Source: JANNSX01 sp963741525 (GTDB taxonomy: Bacteria; Pseudomonadota; Alphaproteobacteria; Rhizobiales; Hyphomicrobiaceae). Taken from it: a DNA stretch of 64,000 nt. The stretch covers positions 558,001 through 622,000 of the forward strand of contig CAVUIW010000028.1 in the NCBI GenBank assembly GCA_963741525.1, in the 5' to 3' direction. Positions 52,862 through 62,248 of this stretch are shown piece after piece. Position 1 is the first letter of the stretch. Each line of letters starts with the position of its first letter. Below the pieces are notes generated by a model that searched no databases, was not told where the DNA came from, and saw only the letters and a program-made list of their open reading frames with translations. Both the position numbers and the translations under genes were made by a program.

Positions 52862-54285
52862 CCGAGGCGTTTCAACTGAACATCCCCGCACGGCCGAAGC
52901 TCCTGACGGTCGAGGACAGCAAGGCGTTGCCTTTGCCCCGCGTGCAGGAGCTGTTCTCGGCCCACCTCAACACGGCCCAGCTCCACGTCATGAAGCTGCT
53001 CGGCTTCGACAAGATCCTCGTCGAGCGTGCCGAGGGCATGCACTACATCACGCGCGACGGGCGGCGCATTCTCGATTTCTTTGGCGGTTTCGGATCGCTC
53101 GCCTTCGGGCATAACCATCCCCGCATCCTCGCGGCGCGCCAGAAATTTCAGGAAGAGCGGCGCCACGAAATCGCGATCGCGTTCCTTTCCCAATATGCAA
53201 GTGCTCTGGCCTACAATCTCGCGGAGATCTCGCCCGATCCGCTGAGCATGGTATTCTTCGGCTCCGCCGGCAGCGAGGCGATGGAAGCGGCGATCAAAGT
53301 CGCCGAGCAGGCCCAGGGGCCCGGGCGCGCCAAGATCGTCTATGCCGAGAACGCGTTCCACGGAAAGACCAAGGGCACGCTGTCGCTCACCGATTCCTCG
53401 CTCTACCGCTCGAAGTTCAAGCTCGTCGAGAATACCGTTCGCGTGCCCTTCGGCGACATCGAGGCGCTGCGGTTGGCGGTCGAGGCCGATCGCGAGATCG
53501 GCATCGTCGTCATGGAAACCATCCAGGGCGGCGCCGGGATCGTCGAGGCCCCCGCGGAGTACTGGAGGCAACTCAGGGCGCTCTGCGACAAGCACGGAAT
53601 TCTTTGGATCGCCGACGAGGTGCAGTGCGGCCTCGGCCGGACCGGGCGCTTCTACGCCTTCGAACACGCCGGCGTCGTCCCCGATGTGACGGCACTCGCC
53701 AAGTCGCTCGGCGGCGGCAAATGCGCGATGGGCGCCATGATCGCGAGTCGCGACGTCTACATGCGGGCCTATGGCAAGCCCGCGACCGCGCTCATCCACG
53801 GGCCGGCGACGTTTGGCGGTATCGGCGAAAGTTGTGTCACCGCGATCGAGGCGCTCAACGTGCTCTACGATGAAAATCTGATGGGCAACGCTGAGACCGT
53901 CGGCGGGGAGCTGATCGAGGGGCTGCGAAAGCTCAAGAGCAAGTATCCAACGCTCATCGGCGAGGTTCGGGGGCGCGGGCTGATGATCGGGCTCGAGTTC
54001 AACGACATCAGCCAGACGCTCCCCTTCGGATTGCGCCAGGCGGTTTCCCTGCTCGACGCCAAGCTCAAGGGCAGTCTCTGTGGTTTCGTCGGCGCCCTGC
54101 TGCTGCGGGACTACAACATCCTCGTCGCATTCACGGAGTACAACCGTAACGTCATGCGGCTCGAGCCGCCGCTGATCTGCTCCAAGGCCGACGTCGAGAC
54201 ATTCCTCAACGCCCTCGACGATCTCCTCGGCCGGGGCGTGACGGGCATCGTCAAGGACTTCATCGCAACACAGGTGCGCAGGTGA
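52858..54285 (+). CDS. Class III (aspartate/ornithine-type) aminotransferase
   Basis: A 475-residue PLP enzyme. RILDFFGGFGSLAFGHNHP opens the core; FFGSAGSEAMEAAIKVAEQA is the cofactor phosphate region, WIADEVQCGLGRTGRF supplies the Asp that contacts the pyridine nitrogen, and ALAKSLGGGKCAMGA contains the probable Schiff-base lysine. It transfers an amino group to a keto compound, perhaps a sugar or lipid precursor of the polysaccharide. Overlaps by four bases with both neighbours (ATGA; GTGA). Confidence 0.87.
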   Translation: MTEAFQLNIPARPKLLTVEDSKALPLPRVQELFSAHLNTAQLHVMKLLGFDKILVERAEGMHYITRDGRRILDFFGGFGSLAFGHNHPRILAARQKFQEERRHEIAIAFLSQYASALAYNLAEISPDPLSMVFFGSAGSEAMEAAIKVAEQAQGPGRAKIVYAENAFHGKTKGTLSLTDSSLYRSKFKLVENTVRVPFGDIEALRLAVEADREIGIVVMETIQGGAGIVEAPAEYWRQLRALCDKHGILWIADEVQCGLGRTGRFYAFEHAGVVPDVTALAKSLGGGKCAMGAMIASRDVYMRAYGKPATALIHGPATFGGIGESCVTAIEALNVLYDENLMGNAETVGGELIEGLRKLKSKYPTLIGEVRGRGLMIGLEFNDISQTLPFGLRQAVSLLDAKLKGSLCGFVGALLLRDYNILVAFTEYNRNVMRLEPPLICSKADVETFLNALDDLLGRGVTGIVKDFIATQVRR

Positions 54286-56456
54286 GACAGGTTTTCATCA
54301 AGGGCGGCGAGGCCGTCGTCGCAGTCGTGCCGGCGCCATTTGCGTCGCCGCAAAACATCCTGGTCAGGCTCGCGCATTCCTGCATCAGCAGCGGAACCGA
54401 GCTCGCGGGCGTCCGCATGTCGGGGTTGCCGCTCTATCAGCGCGCGCTTAAGCAACCCGAGAACGTCAAGCGCGCCGTCGAGATGATGCGCGACCAGGGC
54501 ATCAGAAAAACGATCGAGCGGGTGAGTGGCAAGCTCGCTGCCGGCGGGGCGACCGGTTACTCGGCGGCTGGAACCGTCATCGGCATCGGTGCCGAGGTGA
54601 CTGGATTTGCCATCGGCGATCGCGTCGCCTGCGCGGGCGCCGGCATCGCCAATCACGCCGACTATATCGACGTTCCGGTCAACCTCGCCGTCAAGCTTCC
54701 CGATACCGTCGGCACGGACGCCGGATGCACCGTGACGCTCGGAGCCATTGCCTTGCAGGGCGTTCGCCGGGCCCAGCCGACGCTGGGCGAGACTTTCGTC
54801 GTCGTCGGGCTCGGCCTGCTCGGCCAGCTGACGGCGCAGATGCTCGCTGCGAATGGGTGCCGTGTTATCGGCGTCGATATCGATGGCGGCCGTATCGCGG
54901 TGGCCAAGGCCCAGGGGCTCGACGCCGGCATCGATCCGGCAGCTGAGGGCTATGTCGAGCGCGTCACGCAGCTGACCGGCGGGTTCGGTGCCGATGGCGT
55001 CATCATCACCGCCGCCAGCCCCAATCACGGCATCATCAGCGAAGCCATGAACGCCTGCCGGAAAAAAGGCCGGGTCGTGCTCGTCGGCGACGTAGGATTG
55101 AACCTCAATCGCGACGACATGTATCGCAAGGAGCTCGACTTCCTCATCTCCTGCTCCTACGGCCCCGGTCGCTACGACCCGATCTACGAGGAGGGCGGTC
55201 AAGACTATCCACTCCCTTATGTCCGCTGGACCGAAAACCGCAATATGCAGGCCTATATCGAGCTCATCGCGTCGGGCCGGCTCAAACTCGACCACATGCT
55301 GGCGTCCGTCTTCCCCGTCGGCGACGCAACGTTTGCCTACCAGGCCCTCAAGGGCGAAGGCGGAAAGAAGCCGCTGCTGGCGCTGCTCTCCTATGAGGGG
55401 CAAGACGATGCGGCGGCGCCGTCGCGGCGCGTCGAAATGCTGCCCCGCAAGGGCGGCGATGGCCGGATCCGTGTGGCCCTCGTCGGCGCCTCGAGCTTTG
55501 CGCAGGGTGTCCACTTGCCCAACCTCGGTGTGCTCAGATCCGAGTTCGAGCTGAGGGCCGTCATGAGCCGGACGGGCGCCAGCGCGCGCGCGGCAGGCAT
55601 GCAGGCCGGCGCCCAATACTGCACGACCGACTTCGAGGAGGTTCTCGGCGATCCTGACGTCGATCTCGTCTTGATCGCCATGCGCCACGATCTGCACGGC
55701 TCGACGCTGCTCAAGGCCCTGCGTGCGGGTAAGCATGTGTTCGTCGAGAAGCCGCTGACCATCGACCCCGCGGACCTCGACGAGATCGAGGCCTTCTATC
55801 GCGACAACCCGTCGGGACCTGTCCTCATGACCGGGTTCAACCGGCGCTTTTCTCCGGCCTTCCGCGCGATCCGGGAGGCGATGCCGGACGATTCCAACCC
55901 GCTGATCGCCAATTACCGCATGAATGCCGGCCACATTCCCGGCGATAGCTGGCTCCATGGCCGCGAAGGCGGCGGGCGCAATCTCGGCGAGGCCTGCCAC
56001 ATCTACGATCTATTCAATGCTCTGTGCCGGGGCGCGAAGGTCTCTTCCGTTCAAGCCTCATCGATCGATCCCAATTCCGCCCATTGGCGCCGCAACGACA
56101 ATTTCGTGGCGACGATCAAGTACGCCAACGGCTCGATCTGCACGCTGACGTACACCGCCATGGGTGAGAAGTCCTATCCCAAGGAGCGCATGGAAGTCTT
56201 CACCGGGGGCCAAGTGATCGCACTCGACAATTACAAGTCGGTCGAGTTTCACGGCGGCAAGCACAAGGGCTGGCAGAGCCGCACCATCGACAAGGGCCAG
56301 CTCGACGAGCTGAAGGCGCTCGCCGGAACGCTGCGCCGGGGCGAGCCCTGGCCGATCTCGCTCGAGGAGCAAATCAGTGCAACTCGGGTCGCCTTCGAGG
56401 TCGAACGGCAGATTTCCGGCTTGCGAGCCGTCAACGGGAAAGGCGAAGAGTCCTGA
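54282..56456 (+). CDS. Bi-domain oxidoreductase: zinc-type alcohol dehydrogenase fused to Gfo/Idh/MocA
   Basis: A 724-residue protein with two NAD(P)-dependent modules. Residues 1-370 are an MDR dehydrogenase (SCISSGTELAGVRM, ATGYSAAGTVIGIGAEVTGF, FVVVGLGLLGQLTAQML). Residues 395-715 are Gfo/Idh/MocA (VALVGASSFAQGVHLPNLGV, GKHVFVEKPLTIDP, GFNRRFSPAFRAI, GRNLGEACHIYDLFNAL). The start is GTG at 54282 overlapping the previous stop. This fused enzyme regularly sits with heparinase-like and asparagine synthase genes in polysaccharide clusters; its substrate is unknown. Confidence 0.88.
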   Translation: MRQVFIKGGEAVVAVVPAPFASPQNILVRLAHSCISSGTELAGVRMSGLPLYQRALKQPENVKRAVEMMRDQGIRKTIERVSGKLAAGGATGYSAAGTVIGIGAEVTGFAIGDRVACAGAGIANHADYIDVPVNLAVKLPDTVGTDAGCTVTLGAIALQGVRRAQPTLGETFVVVGLGLLGQLTAQMLAANGCRVIGVDIDGGRIAVAKAQGLDAGIDPAAEGYVERVTQLTGGFGADGVIITAASPNHGIISEAMNACRKKGRVVLVGDVGLNLNRDDMYRKELDFLISCSYGPGRYDPIYEEGGQDYPLPYVRWTENRNMQAYIELIASGRLKLDHMLASVFPVGDATFAYQALKGEGGKKPLLALLSYEGQDDAAAPSRRVEMLPRKGGDGRIRVALVGASSFAQGVHLPNLGVLRSEFELRAVMSRTGASARAAGMQAGAQYCTTDFEEVLGDPDVDLVLIAMRHDLHGSTLLKALRAGKHVFVEKPLTIDPADLDEIEAFYRDNPSGPVLMTGFNRRFSPAFRAIREAMPDDSNPLIANYRMNAGHIPGDSWLHGREGGGRNLGEACHIYDLFNALCRGAKVSSVQASSIDPNSAHWRRNDNFVATIKYANGSICTLTYTAMGEKSYPKERMEVFTGGQVIALDNYKSVEFHGGKHKGWQSRTIDKGQLDELKALAGTLRRGEPWPISLEEQISATRVAFEVERQISGLRAVNGKGEES

Positions 56457-56457
56457 C

Positions 56458-58473
56458 ATGTGCGGCATCGTAGGTATTTTCACACATAGCGGCCGCGAGC
56501 GCGTGGACGCTCAGGTGCTGACGCGCATGCGCGACACCATGGTTCACCGTGGCCCCGATGGCGCCGGCAATTGGATTTCGGACGACGGTCGCGTCGGCCT
56601 CGGCCACCGGCGGCTGTCGATCATCGATCTCAGCGCGGACGCGGCCCAGCCGATGCCGAACGAGGACCAGAAAATCTGGGTGACCTACAACGGCGAGATC
56701 TACAACCACGCGGGGCTCCGCCGCGAGCTCGTCGCCAAGGGACACCGGTTCCGGACCGACCACTCCGATACCGAAGTCATCCTGCACGGCTACGAGGAGT
56801 GGGGCCTGGAAGGCCTGCTCGAGCGGATCGAGGGCGACTACGCGGCGGGCATCTGGGACAGCACCACCGGCACGTTGAGCCTTTTCAGGGACCGGATCGG
56901 GGTCAAGCCGCTCTACTTCACCCTGCGCTCCGAGGCGGTGCTGTTCGCCTCCGAAATCAAGGCCATCCTCGCCCACCCCGGCGTCGAGCGCGATGTCGAT
57001 CCCATCGCGATGTACCACTATCTGTCGTTCCTCACGACGCCCGCGCCCTTCACGATGTTCAAGGACATCTACAAGCTGCCCGCTGGCTACTATGTGCAGA
57101 TCGGTCCCGGCGGAAAACTCAACGCCAAACGGTATTGGGATGCGTTGCCCTCCAAGACGCGTTCGAATGGCGCGAGCGCCAGGGAGGATTGGCCGCAGCG
57201 CGAGCAAAGATACATCCGCGAGGTGCGCGAGCTGCTGACGGCATCCGTCGAGAAGCGAATGATGTCGGACGTGCCGTTCGGCGTGTTTCTATCGGGCGGC
57301 GTCGACTCCTCGACGAATGTCGCGCTCATGTCGCGTTTCATGTCGCGCCCCGTCGACACGTTCACCGTCGGCTTCAAGGATCATACGCATCTGAACGAAT
57401 TGGACGAGGCCCGTCTCGTCGCCCGCACCTTCAAGGCGAACCAGCACGAAGTGCTTATCGACGAGAAGGACATGCGCGGCTACCTCGGCGATTTGATACA
57501 CCACCAGGACGAGCCGATCGCCGACTGGGTCTGCATTCCGCTATACTTCGTCTCGAAGCTCGCACGCGATTCCGGCGTCACCGTCGTCCAAGTCGGAGAA
57601 GGGTCGGATGAGCAGTTCTGCGGCTATGCCGGCTACATGGGATATCTCGACCTCTATAAGAAGTATTGGCAGCCCTACCGCCGCTATGTTCCCTCCCCGC
57701 TCAGGCGCGTGGCGGCGGGAGCCGCCGCCGCCGTCGCGCGCGTGAAGCCAGGTTTGGCGCTCTATGCCGACATCGCCGAGCGGGCGAGCCTCGATCGGGA
57801 GCACTTCTGGTCCGGCTCGCATACGTTCCAAGACACGGTCAAGCGCCAGCTCGTGAACATCGATGCGTTCAAGAACGTCGAGGTTCCCTTTCAGATGGTC
57901 GCGTCGGGGCTGCTGCCGAAGAGCTATCTCGAGCCCGACACGTTCAACATCATCCGGTCGTTCAACGCCGCGATCGAGGAGGCCTGCCCAGATCACGACA
58001 TCCTCGCGCGGATGATCTACAACGAGTTCAAGCTGCGCTTGCCCGAACTCTTGCTGATGCGCGTCGACAAGATCGGCATGTCGACCAGCATCGAGGCCCG
58101 CGTTCCGTTCCTCGACCATCATCTGGTCGAGTACACGATGAACATACCGATCGAGGACAAGGTGCACGGCAACACGGCCAAGTACATTCTCAAGAAGGCA
58201 GTCGAAGGCATCATCCCCGACGAGATCATCTACCGCAAGAAAATGGGCTTCGGTGCGCCGATGGCGCAATGGATGGCTGGCGAGTTCGGTCAGCAAGTGC
58301 GCTCCGGGATCCTGTCATCGCGGCTGCTGGAGCGTGGCTTCTTCAACGTCGATTTCATCAAGGCGAAGCTCGAGGATCACCGCACCGGCCGCCGCGACAC
58401 GAGCCAGTACAGCTGGGCGCTCTACAATCTGACGGCCTGGTACGACTATTGGATCGATGGGAAGCGGGCTTGA
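56458..58473 (+). CDS. asnB: Asparagine synthase (glutamine-hydrolysing)-type amidotransferase
   Basis: A 671-residue protein. It begins MCGIVGIFTHSG, so Cys2 is the glutaminase nucleophile; HRGPDGAGNW and VTYNGEIYNHAGLR follow. The ATP-binding SGGVDSS is near residue 280. The start ATG 56458 is one base after the upstream TGA. In polysaccharide clusters such proteins can amidate a sugar uronic acid instead of aspartate, as WbpS-type enzymes do; that is the more attractive role here. Confidence 0.9.
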   Translation: MCGIVGIFTHSGRERVDAQVLTRMRDTMVHRGPDGAGNWISDDGRVGLGHRRLSIIDLSADAAQPMPNEDQKIWVTYNGEIYNHAGLRRELVAKGHRFRTDHSDTEVILHGYEEWGLEGLLERIEGDYAAGIWDSTTGTLSLFRDRIGVKPLYFTLRSEAVLFASEIKAILAHPGVERDVDPIAMYHYLSFLTTPAPFTMFKDIYKLPAGYYVQIGPGGKLNAKRYWDALPSKTRSNGASAREDWPQREQRYIREVRELLTASVEKRMMSDVPFGVFLSGGVDSSTNVALMSRFMSRPVDTFTVGFKDHTHLNELDEARLVARTFKANQHEVLIDEKDMRGYLGDLIHHQDEPIADWVCIPLYFVSKLARDSGVTVVQVGEGSDEQFCGYAGYMGYLDLYKKYWQPYRRYVPSPLRRVAAGAAAAVARVKPGLALYADIAERASLDREHFWSGSHTFQDTVKRQLVNIDAFKNVEVPFQMVASGLLPKSYLEPDTFNIIRSFNAAIEEACPDHDILARMIYNEFKLRLPELLLMRVDKIGMSTSIEARVPFLDHHLVEYTMNIPIEDKVHGNTAKYILKKAVEGIIPDEIIYRKKMGFGAPMAQWMAGEFGQQVRSGILSSRLLERGFFNVDFIKAKLEDHRTGRRDTSQYSWALYNLTAWYDYWIDGKRA

Positions 58474-58851
58474 GAAAGCGCTCAGGGCAGGCTTCGCACT
58501 TGCCATGGTATGTGGCGGCGGGGTGACACTTTCCCAGTCCGTCCCAAAAAAGTTACCTAGACGTGATTGCACTGCCTGTTGAAGCGATATTATACTATCG
58601 GGGTAAATTCCGTACAGTGAGGGTCAGCCGCAGTACGCCGCAAAATGCAGGCAGAAAACGAAGGACGTTGTCGAGGGTCAGTTGCTCGTGAGCCCGGGGA
58701 CATGAACAGGGCTAGCCCATGGAAGGAATGGGCACGAAGGGCGTCTGCCTTACGTCTGAGAGATGGCAGCGCATAGACGAAGCTCCGCTCCGATCTCCGT
58801 CCTGGATCACTGCTCGCCCTGGCGTGCTCGTGTGGTGCGAGGGCAAGTATC
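58474..58851. other. Gap with a probable promoter inside the polysaccharide cluster
   Basis: No gene supported. TTGCAC (58567-58572) and TATACT (58591-58596) are 18 bases apart in an AT-richer patch about 255 bases before the deacetylase start, leaving a long leader. This break divides the cluster into two possible transcripts. Confidence 0.4.
58567..58596 (+). promoter_or_regulatory. Candidate sigma-70 promoter upstream of the deacetylase gene
   Basis: TTGCAC and TATACT with 18-base spacing, matching four of six consensus positions each, in the only clearly AT-rich segment of the 378-base gap. Confidence 0.35.
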
Positions 58852-60087
58852 ATGACGTTATCGCTCGTTCTGGTCGACGATTGGGAACTCAGGGGCGACG
58901 GCTCCGGTGACATGCGCCGCATTCAGTTCGACGCCATGCGCAAGCTCAACCGGATCTATGAGGATCATGGCCTCAAAGGGTCCTACAACGCCGAAATCAT
59001 GCAGCAGCTGCACCACCTCCGCCTCGGCGAGCGCCATGCCGAGTTGAAGGAGTTGGCGCAAGAGTGGGAAGAGATCGTTCTCGAGACCTACAAGCGCGGG
59101 CACGACGTCCAGCTGCACGTGCATTCGCAATGGAGCGATGCGAGTTATCAGGACGGACGCTGGAAGCTCGCCGGCGATTGGGCGATCATCAATCATTCGC
59201 GTGCCGAGATGGTCCGCATGATCTCCCAGTCCCGGGCGTATCTCGAAAAACTGATCCGCCGCGTCGACCCCAAGTACCGCTGCATATCGTTTCGTGCGGG
59301 CGCCTGGGCGATCGCCCCGAGCGAACATATCCTCTCGGTTTTGGCCGAGCAGGGGATCGTGTACGACATGAGCATCTGTGGCGGCATCAAATACGACAAC
59401 ACCGTCGTCAAGCTCGACTACACGGACTGCGAAGAGACGTTACTTCCTTTCTATCCTCACCCGGCCGACGCACGCCGGGTCGGAAACGCCGAGACCGCCA
59501 TCATGTGCGTGCCGACCTTCTCATTCCGGCCGTCGCGCGCCACGATGTTGAAGGGCGACGTCAAGCACATTCGCAAGCGCTTGCACTCCCGCTTGTCGAA
59601 GCCAAAGTCCACGAGTACTGCGCAATCGCAACCGGCCGGAACCAGTTACACGGTTTGGCAGGATGACAAGGGGAAAATCGCGAAGCTGTGGGAGCTGTCG
59701 AGAGACCACTTGCATCCGGAAGTCCGGATTGGCGATCTGTCGTACCTCAATATCGACCTTTTGAAAGACATGGTTTCTTCGATGCGTCGGGTCGCGCGCA
59801 GGCGCAATGTGGCATCCGTGCCCATCATCCTCGAGAACCATTCCAAGAACATCAGCAACTTCGATGACATCAAGCGGTTCGCCGAATTTGTGAGCCAGCA
59901 AGCCGATCTCGAGGTGATCACGCTGCAGGATCTGGCCCGGCGGCTTGAGGCCGGTTTCTATCCGGTCGTCGAGAGACAGGCCCTGGCGCCTGAGGACGCA
60001 CCGGCCTTCCGGCGTGCTTCGGTAGGGCCGATGTTGCACGCGTGGGTCGCCGCTGGCGGGTTGGCAGGATTGGCGAGTCTCGATTGA
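58852..60087 (+). CDS. Polysaccharide deacetylase (NodB-like) family protein
   Basis: A 411-residue protein. The NodB-type metal site is suggested by LVLVDDWELRG (Asp-Asp) near residue 5 and HDVQLHVHSQW near residue 85, with CISFRAGAWAIAPSEHIL as the RxGxW block. The domain covers about residues 1-280; the remainder is less conserved. It may remove acetyl groups from the polymer or a precursor. GAGGG lies before ATG 58852. A shift from the cluster's usual codon-tight packing suggests its own transcript start. Confidence 0.8.
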   Translation: MTLSLVLVDDWELRGDGSGDMRRIQFDAMRKLNRIYEDHGLKGSYNAEIMQQLHHLRLGERHAELKELAQEWEEIVLETYKRGHDVQLHVHSQWSDASYQDGRWKLAGDWAIINHSRAEMVRMISQSRAYLEKLIRRVDPKYRCISFRAGAWAIAPSEHILSVLAEQGIVYDMSICGGIKYDNTVVKLDYTDCEETLLPFYPHPADARRVGNAETAIMCVPTFSFRPSRATMLKGDVKHIRKRLHSRLSKPKSTSTAQSQPAGTSYTVWQDDKGKIAKLWELSRDHLHPEVRIGDLSYLNIDLLKDMVSSMRRVARRRNVASVPIILENHSKNISNFDDIKRFAEFVSQQADLEVITLQDLARRLEAGFYPVVERQALAPEDAPAFRRASVGPMLHAWVAAGGLAGLASLD

Positions 60088-60202
60088 AATGATCGAGGCG
60101 ATCGCAAACAGGCAGACGCGGCGGGCCAAACTTACGTGAAGCCTTGATTTTCCATTTCGACTACATTCTGCGTATGCCAACCGCCTCTCTGGAGGGGCGG
60201 CT

Positions 60203-62248
60203 TTGATCGCGGACCTGGCCGGCAAGGTGCGGCGCGCCTTGAAGAAGCCGCCGCGCTACATCGCCGAGCGTCTCCTGCAGGAGGCGCGCGGGCATGCGGA
60301 GCGGCATGTTTCGCCGTTGCGCATCGCCCGCATGACGCCGTCAGCCTTGGCAAAGCGCGCGGGACATGCGGATTGCCAAGCGTGGTGGACGTTTCTCGCA
60401 AGCCGGAGCTACGTCGCCCAGACCCAGGCATCCGCCGTTGACCTGGAGCGCATCTGCCCCGGCGATCACGCGACCATTCTTGCCGATGCCGAAAAGGCAC
60501 TCGCTCACGAGGTCGATCTCCTGGGCTCAGGCCCGGTGCGGCTGGGACCTGAGATCGATTGGCACAGCGACTTCAAGTCCGGGCATCGCTGGCCGCCCGC
60601 CTACTGCAAGTCGATCGAGTACAACAATCTCGACCGGCCGAGCGACGTGAAAGTTCCCTGGGAGCTGTCGCGCATGCAGTGGCTGATCCCGGCGGGGCAG
60701 GCCTACGCTCTTGTCCGCGACGAGCGATTTGCCAAAGGCGTGCGCGAGGTCATCGAGAGTTGGATCGCCGCGAACCCCTGTGCCGGCTCGATCAACTGGG
60801 CCTGCACGATGGATGTGGCGCTGCGGCTGATGAACTGGACGTGGCTCTTTCACGTCTTCAAGGACAGCGCCGCCTGGAGCGAGCCCGCCTATCGCGAGAC
60901 GTTTTTGCAGTCGCTCTATCTGCACGGTGATTTCACGGCGCGGCATCTGGAGAAATCCGACATCAACGGCAATCACTATACGGCTGACGCCGCAGGGCTC
61001 GTCTTCGCCGGCCTGTTCTTCGGTGGTGATGGAGAACCCAAGCGCTGGTCCGATCTCGGCTGGCGCATTCTGTCGGACGAGCTGCCTCGGCAGGTCTATG
61101 GTGACGGCGTCGATTTCGAAGGCTCGGTTCCCTATCATCGCTTGGTTCAGGAGCTCTTCCTGCTGCCGGCGCTCTACCGCTTGAAGCACGGATTGGACGT
61201 TGCGCATGCCTATCGCGACCGGCTCATCGCCATGGCACGTTTCACGGCCGCCTATTCACGTGCCGACGGCAGCGTTCCCTTTTTCGGTGACGCTGACGAC
61301 GCGCGCGCGTTGCCATTCCGCCAGCGGCCAATCAACGATCACCGCTATCTGTTGGCGCTCGCTGGCCACGCTCTCGATGCACCCGAGCTGATCGAGGAGT
61401 TCTCTGGTCTACGCTCGGAGATGTTCTGGATCGCCGGAGCAGCGACCGCGGCGGCGCTGCCGGACCGCCATGCGGCACCTGCCGGCGCGCAACGCTCGAA
61501 GGCCTTCACCGAAGGCGGCTACTTCATTCTGCGGAATGGCCGGGATCATGTCTTCGTCGACTGCGGGCCCATCGGCCTGGCGGGGCGCGGCGGCCATGGC
61601 CACAACGACCTGCTCTCATTCGAAGCGGTGCTCGACGGCGTGCATCTGATCGCCGATTGCGGCGCCTACCTGTACACAGCCAATTTTCAGGAGCGGAACA
61701 ACTTTCGCTCGACGGCCTACCACAACACCCCCCTGATCAACGGGGAGGAGATGAACCGTTTCACCGGACCGCGCGATCTGTGGACGCTGTGCAACGATGC
61801 CTTGCCGATCGTCGACGACGTTGCATTTGGTGACAGCGAGAGCCGTCTGGTGGCAGGCCACACGGGCTATGAGCGGCTCGCCTCTCCCGTGCGCTTGCGG
61901 CGAACATTCAACCTCGATCATGCGAAGGGTCGCTTGATCGTGCGCGACGAGATGATCGGTGAAGGCTCGCATCGTGTCGAGATACCACTGCATCTCGCTC
62001 CCGGAGTCAGCGTCTCGCCGGAAGCTGGGTGTTGGATTCTCACGAGCGGCACAAAGCGATTCGATGTCCGCTGGACGTCGCCGGAGGATTGGACCGCGGT
62101 CGTCGAGCCGGCCCGGGTTTCTCCGAGCTATGGCGTCGTTGTCCCAGCGGAGAAGTTGGTCTGGCGCCGCATAGGCGCGCTGCGGCCGCTCGAGGTGACC
62201 ATTGCGCCGCTCAGTGACGGCGTCGAGCACGGGGCGCTGCCGGCGTGA
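60203..62248 (+). CDS. Heparinase II/III-like (alginate lyase family) protein
   Basis: A 681-residue protein. The helical toroid N-terminal domain (about 1-390; GSINWACTMDVALRLMNW, LEKSDINGNHYTADAAGLVF, DGVDFEGSVPYHRLVQELFL) is followed by the beta-sheet heparinase II/III domain with RGGHGHNDLLSFEAVLDGVH and CGAYLYT. These proteins lyse or tailor acidic polysaccharides, and in EPS clusters probably act during assembly or release. TTG 60203 is the likely start, six bases after GGAGGGG. Overlaps the next gene by GTGA. Confidence 0.87.
   Translation: MIADLAGKVRRALKKPPRYIAERLLQEARGHAERHVSPLRIARMTPSALAKRAGHADCQAWWTFLASRSYVAQTQASAVDLERICPGDHATILADAEKALAHEVDLLGSGPVRLGPEIDWHSDFKSGHRWPPAYCKSIEYNNLDRPSDVKVPWELSRMQWLIPAGQAYALVRDERFAKGVREVIESWIAANPCAGSINWACTMDVALRLMNWTWLFHVFKDSAAWSEPAYRETFLQSLYLHGDFTARHLEKSDINGNHYTADAAGLVFAGLFFGGDGEPKRWSDLGWRILSDELPRQVYGDGVDFEGSVPYHRLVQELFLLPALYRLKHGLDVAHAYRDRLIAMARFTAAYSRADGSVPFFGDADDARALPFRQRPINDHRYLLALAGHALDAPELIEEFSGLRSEMFWIAGAATAAALPDRHAAPAGAQRSKAFTEGGYFILRNGRDHVFVDCGPIGLAGRGGHGHNDLLSFEAVLDGVHLIADCGAYLYTANFQERNNFRSTAYHNTPLINGEEMNRFTGPRDLWTLCNDALPIVDDVAFGDSESRLVAGHTGYERLASPVRLRRTFNLDHAKGRLIVRDEMIGEGSHRVEIPLHLAPGVSVSPEAGCWILTSGTKRFDVRWTSPEDWTAVVEPARVSPSYGVVVPAEKLVWRRIGALRPLEVTIAPLSDGVEHGALPA

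Noticed and set aside
54111..56000. A 629-codon minus-strand frame
   Set aside because: It is antisense to the aminotransferase and bi-domain oxidoreductase genes, both strongly supported; composition is that of a shadow frame.
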